A stretch of DNA of 9,695 nucleotides from Verrucomicrobiales bacterium (GTDB taxonomy: Bacteria > Verrucomicrobiota > Verrucomicrobiia > Limisphaerales > UBA1100). The notes beneath the pieces were generated by a model. It worked only from the letters and a program-made list of their open reading frames with translations. It ran no database searches and had not been told where the DNA came from. Position 1 is the first letter of the stretch. The number at the start of each line of letters is the position of its first letter. Below, one piece after another: positions 1 through 6,453 of this stretch. The stretch spans positions 7,244 to 16,938 of the forward strand of contig PBPF01000012.1 of the NCBI GenBank assembly GCA_002724615.1, written 5' to 3'. A program made the translations under genes and the position numbers.

Positions 1-3000
1 CTGCAAAAACGTACACGACAATTGCGGCTGGAGGACCGGATAGAGCCTCTGGACTTGATCGAGTGGCTGGAGGAACAGGGATACGAACCGGAGGCGCAGG
101 TGAGTCGTCGGGGAGAAATTGCACTGCGCGGAGGGATCGTGGATGTGTTCCCATTTACGACGCCTTGGCCGGTGCGATGCGAGTTTTTTGGGGATGTACT
201 GGATTCGCTGCGGTACTTCAATCCAATGACCCAAGTCTCGACAGAAAAAATCAGGGATGTGCTGTTGTCGCCGGGAGGCGAACTGGGGTTGTTGAGGCAA
301 ATGGGGAAGTTTCCGCCGGCAACACTGATGGATCATTTGGGAGACCGAGCAGTTTTTGTGTTCAGCGACGCAGACGCGGTGGAAGACCGCGCGGCGGATT
401 TCGTGAATGCACTGCCTGTGGGCGACCCTTTCCACACTGAATGGGATGAACTGCGACGTCGGATGGAAGAACGGGGCTGCCCAATACTGGAGTTGCGTGA
501 CTTGGCGGAAGAGGCAGAACCACTGGAGATCACGAGCCTGGAGGCATTCCGTCCTGTGGCGACCCGGCTACCGGATCATCAGTTGATGGAGGCGCAACGG
601 CGGGAATTTTTTTCACAACTTCACCGGTGGTCGCGGCAGGGGCACCAGGTGCTGGTGCTATGTAACAACGACGGGGAACGACAACGATTCCTGGAGATCC
701 GGTCGGAATACGGTTTTGATGATGCGGCGGCACCGTTGCAGACTGCGATTGGCACGATCGGAGCGGGGTTCCTGTTCGCGGAAGCAAAGCTGGTGGTAGT
801 GACGGACGCAGAGATTTTCGCGCGGTACAAGGTGCAGCGACCGCGCCGGTTGAAGTCTCGGCACGCGGCAGCGACGAAGAGCGCATTTGACATCGACTTC
901 ACGGAGTTGGAGGAGGGCGACTACGTGGTGCACGTGCAGCACGGTATCGGGCGGTACTTGGGTCTGAAGGTGATGCCACTGGGCACGGCCAAGACGAATG
1001 ACGGCGACACCCCGGGCGAGGAGTGCCTCGTGATCGAGTATGCGGCAGGCGACCCGGAGCAGGCAGCACCGCGGCTTTATGTACCCGTGAGCGAGGCGCA
1101 TCTGGTTAGCAAATACATTGGCGCGGGAAAGATGTCGCCGCCCTTGAACACGTTGGGCGGCACGCGCTGGCAACGGACAAAGGAGCGAGCGGAAAAAGCA
1201 GTACGCGACTTGGCGGCAGAGCTGCTTGCTATCCAGGCCACACGCGAGTCGCAGGAGGGCCATGCATTCGGCGAGGACACGACGTGGCAGCGCGAGTTCG
1301 AGGCGGCGTTCCTGTACGAGGAAACGCCGGATCAGCAGGAGGCCATCGACGCAGCGAAGGGGGATATGCGCACAGATAAGCCGATGGATCGGCTGGTGTG
1401 CGGAGACGTGGGGTTTGGCAAAACGGAGGTGGCGGTGCGGGCGGCGTTCAAGGCGGTGATGGAGGGCAAGCAGGTGGCGGTGCTGGTGCCGACGACGGTA
1501 CTGGCACAGCAACACTACAATACCTTTACGGAGCGGATGGCAGATTATCCGGTTCGCATCGAGTTGCTATCGAGGTTTCGCACGAAGCGGCAGCAGCAGC
1601 AGACGGTGCGCGATACGGCGGCGGGTGCGGTGGACATCGTGATCGGCACACACCGGGTGATCCAGCCGGATGTGGCTTTCAAGGACCTGGGGCTTGTGGT
1701 GGTGGATGAAGAACAGCGGTTCGGTGTGCTGCACAAGGAGCGGTTCAAGCAGTTGCGCCGGATGGTGGATGTGTTGACGTTGTCGGCAACACCGATCCCG
1801 CGCACCCTGTACTTGGCACTGACGGGGGCACGCGACATGAGCACAATCGAGACGCCGCCACAGGACCGTCTGCCGGTGGAGACGATTGTGGCACAGTATG
1901 ACGAACGACTGATCCGGCGGGCGATCGAACGCGAGATGAATCGCGGTGGGCAGGTTTTCTTTTTGCACAACCGCGTGGGCACGATCCACACGGTGGAAAA
2001 GAAGTTAGCGGGGCTGGTGCCCAGTGCACGCATCCTCGTAGGACACGGGCAAATGAAGAGCGACGAACTGGAGGAGGTGATGACGGCGTTCGTGAACGGG
2101 GAAGCGGACGTGCTGTTGTCGACCACAATTATAGAAAGCGGCATCGACATCCCGAATGCGAATACAATTATCATCGACCGCGCCGACCGGTTTGGCCTGA
2201 GCGACCTATACCAGTTGCGCGGACGTGTGGGCCGATACAAGCATCAGGCATATGCATACGTGCTGTTGCCCCGGCATGCGGCGCTGTTGACGGACGCTCG
2301 CAAACGCATCGCGGCCATCAAGCAATACTCGAGCTTGGGCAGCGGTTTCAAAATCGCCATGCGCGACTTGGAGATTCGTGGGGCAGGCAACCTGCTGGGA
2401 CCGGAGCAGAGCGGGCACATCACGGCGGTGGGGTTCGAGCTGTACTGCCAGCTTCTAAAGCAGAGTGTCGCGGTGTTGAAAGGCGAAAAGGTTAAGCCGC
2501 GCGTAGAGGTGGCGGTGCGACTGGATTTCATTGCGCTGAGCCCGGAGCAAACGGATCGCCCGGAGAAGCCCGCCGTTGCCCGGCGCAAGCGAAAGACGCC
2601 CGAGATTTCAGTGCCGCGTGATGATGACGCGTGGGAGTACTGGGATGAGACAGTGCCCGAAGCTACCGAGGAGGCGAACACCTGCCCTGTGGCTCCCGCG
2701 TATCTGCCGCTCGATTACATCAACGACTCCCGGCAGCGCATCGACATCTACCGCAAGCTCGCACAGGCGACAACGTACGCGGGACTGGATCAGCTGAAAG
2801 AAGAACTGCGCGACCGCTTTGGGAAATTACCGGCGGCCGTCGAACTACTCCTGCTGATTGGCGACCTAAAGATCATCTCCGCAGAGAAACTGGTGACCTC
2901 GATCGAGGTGGAGGCCGATCGGTTGAAGTTAACGCGGAACAATGACTACATCTCACTGGGCGGAAAGTTTCCACGGTTGACGAAGAAGACGGCGCGCGGA

Positions 3001-3039
3001 CGACTGGGTGAGATCAAGAAATTATTGCTCGCACTTTGA
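1..3039 (+). CDS. mfd: Transcription-repair coupling factor Mfd, 5'-truncated by window edge
   Basis: Mfd is a cytoplasmic ATP-dependent DNA translocase. It displaces RNA polymerase stalled at DNA damage and recruits UvrA for nucleotide excision repair. The frame is open to base 1, so the true start lies outside; 1012 residues are visible against roughly 1100-1200 in the family. Residue numbers count from base 1. A UvrB-like region (GGIVDVFPF) comes first. A CarD-like RNA polymerase-interacting domain starts near 303 (HVQHGIGRY, 311-319). The helicase motor has Walker A GDVGFGKT (468-475), the DEEQ box (569-572), SAT (595-597) and motif VI QLRGRVGR (738-745). A C-terminal TRCF domain follows, beginning near 895 (LPLDYI, RIDIYRKL). 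A charged linker of about 47 residues (848-894), basic then acidic, precedes that last domain and is not in the E. coli protein as I recall it. Stop is TGA. Identification is very secure. Confidence 0.97.
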   Translation: MQKRTRQLRLEDRIEPLDLIEWLEEQGYEPEAQVSRRGEIALRGGIVDVFPFTTPWPVRCEFFGDVLDSLRYFNPMTQVSTEKIRDVLLSPGGELGLLRQMGKFPPATLMDHLGDRAVFVFSDADAVEDRAADFVNALPVGDPFHTEWDELRRRMEERGCPILELRDLAEEAEPLEITSLEAFRPVATRLPDHQLMEAQRREFFSQLHRWSRQGHQVLVLCNNDGERQRFLEIRSEYGFDDAAAPLQTAIGTIGAGFLFAEAKLVVVTDAEIFARYKVQRPRRLKSRHAAATKSAFDIDFTELEEGDYVVHVQHGIGRYLGLKVMPLGTAKTNDGDTPGEECLVIEYAAGDPEQAAPRLYVPVSEAHLVSKYIGAGKMSPPLNTLGGTRWQRTKERAEKAVRDLAAELLAIQATRESQEGHAFGEDTTWQREFEAAFLYEETPDQQEAIDAAKGDMRTDKPMDRLVCGDVGFGKTEVAVRAAFKAVMEGKQVAVLVPTTVLAQQHYNTFTERMADYPVRIELLSRFRTKRQQQQTVRDTAAGAVDIVIGTHRVIQPDVAFKDLGLVVVDEEQRFGVLHKERFKQLRRMVDVLTLSATPIPRTLYLALTGARDMSTIETPPQDRLPVETIVAQYDERLIRRAIEREMNRGGQVFFLHNRVGTIHTVEKKLAGLVPSARILVGHGQMKSDELEEVMTAFVNGEADVLLSTTIIESGIDIPNANTIIIDRADRFGLSDLYQLRGRVGRYKHQAYAYVLLPRHAALLTDARKRIAAIKQYSSLGSGFKIAMRDLEIRGAGNLLGPEQSGHITAVGFELYCQLLKQSVAVLKGEKVKPRVEVAVRLDFIALSPEQTDRPEKPAVARRKRKTPEISVPRDDDAWEYWDETVPEATEEANTCPVAPAYLPLDYINDSRQRIDIYRKLAQATTYAGLDQLKEELRDRFGKLPAAVELLLLIGDLKIISAEKLVTSIEVEADRLKLTRNNDYISLGGKFPRLTKKTARGRLGEIKKLLLAL

Positions 3040-3053
3040 GGATTCGAGTGGAC

Positions 3054-3063
3054 AGCGGCCGCT
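3054..3063. repeat. 10-bp perfect palindrome AGCGGCCGCT before the TPR gene
   Basis: AGCGGCCGCT is a perfect palindrome in the 63-base gap between mfd and the TPR gene. Its last base is the first base of the candidate -35 hexamer TTGACT. It could be a small operator or just a GC-rich chance palindrome. There is no T-tract after it, so it does not look like an intrinsic terminator for mfd. Confidence 0.35.
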
Positions 3064-3093
3064 TGACTTGCACGCGACCGGCTGCGAAATAAA
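3063..3093 (+). promoter_or_regulatory. Candidate sigma-70-type promoter upstream of the TPR gene
   Basis: TTGACT (3063-3068) matches five of six bases of the -35 consensus. AATAAA (3088-3093) matches four of six of the -10 consensus, with a long 19-base spacer. Transcription would be expected to start near 3100, only about three bases before the ATG at 3103, and there is no Shine-Dalgarno sequence in the gap. If real, the message would be nearly leaderless. The call rests on hexamer matching alone, so it is tentative. Confidence 0.35.
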
Positions 3094-3102
3094 ACGCGCC
3101 CG

Positions 3103-3507
3103 ATGGCAACGGACAAACCCATCAAGAAAAAGCTCTCGCGTCAGGAACAACGCGACTTGGACGTTGAGATCAGTTTTCTAGAGGGCGTAGTGAAGCGCGA
3201 CCGCAATTACGTGGAAGCGCTGCAGTTGCTGGGCGACCATTACACCAAGCGCGGGCGGTTGACTGATGGCTTGGCAATCGACCGGCGACTGGCTCGGTTG
3301 TGTCCACAGGATCCGCTGGTGTTTTACAACCTCGCCTGCAGCTACTCTTTAACCTGCGAATTCCGCAAGGCGGCAAACTCACTACGCAAGGCGTTATCGC
3401 ATGGTTACCGCGATTTCAAGTGGCTGCGAAAAGATCCTGATTTGGAGCCATTGCGACAGCAGCCGGTGTTCGCGCGGATCGAGGCTGAGATTGCCGGAAT
3501 CCAGTAG
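3103..3507 (+). CDS. Small TPR-repeat protein with end-of-group tail
   Basis: This is a 134-residue soluble protein without a signal peptide. A lysine-rich N-terminus leads into a helix (LSRQEQRDLDVEISFLEGVV). Two tetratricopeptide-like helix pairs follow, at about 37-69 (YVEALQLLGDHYTKRGR) and 70-102 (PLVFYNLACSYSLTCEFRKA). The final segment (DPDLEPLRQQPVFARI, about 111-126) is the pattern seen at the end of TPR arrays in bacteria. TPR proteins act as protein-binding scaffolds; the partner here cannot be read from sequence. The ATG has no Shine-Dalgarno sequence. The stop is 12 bases before the mtnA-like start, so the two are probably co-transcribed. No enzymatic motif is present. The protein family call is good; the role is unknown. 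Confidence 0.85.
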   Translation: MATDKPIKKKLSRQEQRDLDVEISFLEGVVKRDRNYVEALQLLGDHYTKRGRLTDGLAIDRRLARLCPQDPLVFYNLACSYSLTCEFRKAANSLRKALSHGYRDFKWLRKDPDLEPLRQQPVFARIEAEIAGIQ

Positions 3508-3519
3508 CCCTTTGTTCCC

Positions 3520-4584
3520 ATGAAAATCACGCTGAACGGCCGACGCCGGGAGGTACGCACGGTGGACTTCGACGTGCGACAAAACGAGGTGGTGCTGATT
3601 GACCAGCGGCGGCTGCCTCATCGTTTCCAGTTTTCACGTACTCGGAATTTCCGACAAACCGCAGTCGCGATCACGAACATGACGGTTCGCGGCGCAGGAG
3701 CCATTGGAGCGGCGGCTGCATTCGGGCTGGCACAAGGCGCACGGGCGTTTCGGGGGAAAGATTCGCAGGCATTCGAGGCGCATGTTGACGCCGTGTTTAA
3801 AACACTTGCCGAAGCACGGCCGACTGCGGTGGATCCACTAAATGCGATGCGACAAGTGCGCGGGAGGATGTCGGGCACGGTAGCGGCGAAACAGAAACAG
3901 GCGTTGCAAGCAGCCCGTGAGTTTGCGGATGCAGATGTGGCCGAGTGCTGCGCAATTGGCCGGCATGGGGCACGACTTCTTCGGGCGGGAATGAATGTGC
4001 TGACTCACTGCAACGCTGGTGCGCTGGCGTTCGTAGATGTGGGCACGGCGACGGCACCGCTTTATGCCACGAATAAACGCATTCATATTTTCTGCACGGA
4101 GACAAGACCGCGCGCGCAGGGGGCAGCACTGACGGCGTGGGAACTGGCGCAGCATGGCGTACCGCATTGCGTGGTGGCAGATACTGCGGTGGGGCACCTG
4201 ATGCAACGGGGGGAAATTGACCTGGTGATTACCGGAAGCGATCGGGTGCTGGCGCGGACTGGCGAGGTAGCAAACAAGATTGGAACATATCAATTGGCAG
4301 TGTTGGCGCGCCGACATCGTGTGCCTTTTTACGTGGCCATCCCGCGTTCGACCATCGACTGGGAGATGCGGCGCGGAGTGGACATCCCGATTGAGGAACG
4401 GGACGAGGCGGAGGTACTGGGGGCGGCGACAGCGGCGGGTTGGCGACGCACGGCGAACCCGGGCAGCAGGGCGCGCAACCCGGCGTTTGATGTGACGCCG
4501 GCAAGGCTGGTGACGGGTTTGATCACGCCGGTGGGGATCGTGAAGCCGGGCGAGCTGAGACGGCTGCGATCAAAACTTGGCTGA
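3520..4584 (+). CDS. mtnA: MtnA-family isomerase (S-methyl-5-thioribose-1-phosphate isomerase or close relative)
   Basis: This 354-residue protein belongs to the eIF2B-like aldose-1-phosphate isomerases. MtnA converts 5-methylthioribose-1-phosphate to the ribulose form in methionine salvage, in the cytoplasm. The N-terminal LDQR-like signature appears as LIDQRRLP. The catalytic cysteine sits in THCNAGALAF (Cys164) and the catalytic aspartate in TGSDR (Asp241), matching the Cys160/Asp240 pair known from B. subtilis MtnA. The motif EVANKIGTYQLA and the later PFYVAIPRSTID are typical. Two segments deviate from classical MtnA: VRGAGAIG (residues 56-63), usually VRGAPAIG, and FVDVGTATAPLY after the cysteine, usually a YGTALGV-like sequence. 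A relative acting on another sugar, such as 5-deoxyribose-1-phosphate, is therefore possible. No other methionine-salvage gene is visible nearby. The start lies 12 bases after the TPR gene, without a Shine-Dalgarno sequence. Confidence 0.88.
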   Translation: MKITLNGRRREVRTVDFDVRQNEVVLIDQRRLPHRFQFSRTRNFRQTAVAITNMTVRGAGAIGAAAAFGLAQGARAFRGKDSQAFEAHVDAVFKTLAEARPTAVDPLNAMRQVRGRMSGTVAAKQKQALQAAREFADADVAECCAIGRHGARLLRAGMNVLTHCNAGALAFVDVGTATAPLYATNKRIHIFCTETRPRAQGAALTAWELAQHGVPHCVVADTAVGHLMQRGEIDLVITGSDRVLARTGEVANKIGTYQLAVLARRHRVPFYVAIPRSTIDWEMRRGVDIPIEERDEAEVLGAATAAGWRRTANPGSRARNPAFDVTPARLVTGLITPVGIVKPGELRRLRSKLG

Positions 4585-5370
<786 letters not shown>

Positions 5371-5371
5371 C

Positions 5372-5400
5372 GCCGATATTCCGGCAGTTTTTTCTTTTTT
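5372..5400 (+). terminator. Weak terminator-like hairpin and T-tract between pyrH and frr
   Basis: GCCG (5372-5375) can pair with CGGC (5382-5385) around a six-base loop. This is followed by AG and then TTTTTTCTTTTTT (5388-5400). The T-tract is strong but the four-bp stem is short for an efficient intrinsic terminator. It may cause partial termination or attenuation ahead of frr, or be a relic. It overlaps the 12-bp direct repeat in this gap. Confidence 0.3.
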
Positions 5401-5410
5401 CCGGCAGTTT
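5379..5410. repeat. 12-bp direct repeat in the pyrH-frr gap
   Basis: TTCCGGCAGTTT occurs exactly at 5379-5390 and again at 5399-5410, offset by 20 bases and separated by eight pyrimidines (T-rich). The copies end just before the frr leader. It may be a local tandem duplication, or a paired binding site on the same face of the helix (20 bases is about two turns). The repeat is exact; the meaning is unknown. Confidence 0.6.
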
Positions 5411-5429
5411 GTCTGTCTAGGGTTTTGCC

Positions 5430-5990
5430 ATGCCAGTTGACGATGTTTTACTCGAGACAGAGGACAAGATGCAAAAGAGTGAGGAGGTTGTGCAGCGCGA
5501 GTTTGCAGGGGTACGCACGGGCAAGGCCTCACCGGGGCTGGTGGAAAACCTGCAGGTCGAATGCTACGGCACGCAGATGCGCCTTAAAGAATTGGCGAAC
5601 ATTTCCGCGCCTGAGCCAAGGCTGCTGGTGGTGACGCCCTTTGACGCATCGAATGTCTCGGCAGTGGAAAAGGCGATCCAAAAGGCGAATCTGGGACTGA
5701 ACCCGGCGATTGACGGCAAGCTGATTCGACTGGTACTGCCGGAGTTGAGTGAGGAACGCCGGCAAGAATATGTGAAGCATGTCAAAAAGATGGCAGAGGA
5801 CGGGCGTGTTGCGGTGCGGCACGTACGGCGAGATGCATTGACACAGTTGAAGGCGGAATCCAAGAGCGGAGAGATCACTGAGGACGACTTGTCGAAGGGA
5901 GAGAAAGATGTGCAGAAATTAACGGACGACTTCGTGAAGAAGATCGATGAGGCGCTGGAGGAGAAGGAAAAGGAAATCATGACGGTTTAA
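5430..5990 (+). CDS. frr: Ribosome recycling factor
   Basis: RRF works with EF-G in the cytoplasm to split the post-termination ribosome and free it for a new round of translation. The 186-residue length is standard (185 in E. coli). Domain I, the three-helix bundle, is formed by residues 1-29 and about 105-186; domain II lies at about 31-103. Signatures include FAGVRTGKASPGLVE, ISAPEPRLLVVTPFD, LPELSEERRQEYVKHVKK, VAVRHVRRDAL and ISEDD-like EITEDDLSKGEKDVQKLTD. A weak AGGG (5419-5422) sits seven bases before the ATG and may serve as a poor Shine-Dalgarno sequence. It follows pyrH, as in many bacteria, and its stop is two bases before the next ATG, implying translational coupling. Confidence 0.97.
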   Translation: MPVDDVLLETEDKMQKSEEVVQREFAGVRTGKASPGLVENLQVECYGTQMRLKELANISAPEPRLLVVTPFDASNVSAVEKAIQKANLGLNPAIDGKLIRLVLPELSEERRQEYVKHVKKMAEDGRVAVRHVRRDALTQLKAESKSGEITEDDLSKGEKDVQKLTDDFVKKIDEALEEKEKEIMTV

Positions 5991-5992
5991 AC

Positions 5993-6442
5993 ATGGACAC
6001 CGGTGAAATGACAATGGATGAGGGGCCCAGCCGGACGATCGTGCTGGATGCCATCGCCGCGCAAACGGACACGTTATGCGAGACTATCGTGACGCAGCCG
6101 GGCTTCAAGGAGTTGCACGAAAAGATCGAGGCGTTCATGAGCGATGAGAAGCTTAAGTACGACTATGGGCTGCTAAACGACCGTGGCGCGTTGCTACAGC
6201 AGAAGCAGGAGTACGGCGTGGAGATTAAGCCGGAGGAGTTTGAAGAATTCGAAAAACTGCGCGAGGAATTCATGGGCAACCCTGTGGCGACGGGATTTCT
6301 GGAAGCGCAGGAGGAGGTGCAGGACATTCAAAACCGCATCCATCAGCACTTGGCCAAGGCTTTTGAGCTGGGGAGGAAGCCAGGCGAGGGGGATTTTGAT
6401 TTCTGTAGTGACGGCTTCGGCAACTGCGGTTGCAGTGGATAG
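5993..6442 (+). CDS. YlbF-family (Com_YlbF) helical protein with cysteine tail
   Basis: This 149-residue protein is predicted to be mostly helical. The core, about residues 17-130, has the YlbF-type pattern: an N-terminal helix with LCETIVTQPGFKELHEKIEAF, a charged middle (KPEEFEEFEKLREEF), then PVATGFLEAQEEVQDIQNRI. In Bacillus subtilis, YlbF (RicF) forms a complex with YmcA and YaaT that binds [4Fe-4S] clusters and influences mRNA processing and development. Whether the distant homologue here does this is unknown. The tail contains Cys138, Cys145 and Cys147 (C-x6-C-x-C, ending GNCGCSG), a plausible metal or Fe-S contact. The ATG at 5993 is two bases after the frr stop; ATGs at 6008 and 6014 are alternatives. 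The family call is fairly good, the function open. Confidence 0.75.
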   Translation: MDTGEMTMDEGPSRTIVLDAIAAQTDTLCETIVTQPGFKELHEKIEAFMSDEKLKYDYGLLNDRGALLQQKQEYGVEIKPEEFEEFEKLREEFMGNPVATGFLEAQEEVQDIQNRIHQHLAKAFELGRKPGEGDFDFCSDGFGNCGCSG

Positions 6443-6450
6443 GCCGTCAC
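6408..6450 (+). repeat. Nested inverted repeat over the end of the YlbF-family gene
   Basis: GTGACGGC (6408-6415) and GCCGTCAC (6443-6450) are perfect 8-bp reverse complements. Inside them GCAAC (6420-6424) and GTTGC (6429-6433) form a second stem with a four-base loop. The structure covers the codons for the cysteine tail and the stop, and ends three bases before the next gene's ATG at 6454. There is no T-tract, so it is not a classical terminator. It could be an RNA element stabilising the 3' end of the upstream message or affecting initiation of the next gene. Confidence 0.5.
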
Positions 6451-6453
6451 GCC

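Noticed and set aside
658..1515. A 285-codon open frame on the - strand inside mfd
   Set aside because: It lies wholly antisense to conserved Mfd domains, has an Arg/His/Leu-rich composition typical of a GC-rich shadow frame, and has no recognisable motif.
1588..1602. CAG-repeat run in mfd encoding several glutamines
   Set aside because: A handful of CAG codons in a conserved region is ordinary; no sign of a variable microsatellite.
1545..2240. A 231-codon open frame on the - strand inside mfd
   Set aside because: Antisense to the helicase motifs; Ser/Arg/Thr-rich composition without family signatures, so a shadow.
6430..6453. ATG at 6430 as the cytochrome gene start
   Set aside because: It overlaps the upstream gene and adds eight unsupported residues; the ATG at 6454 is just past that gene's stop. 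The choice is not certain.
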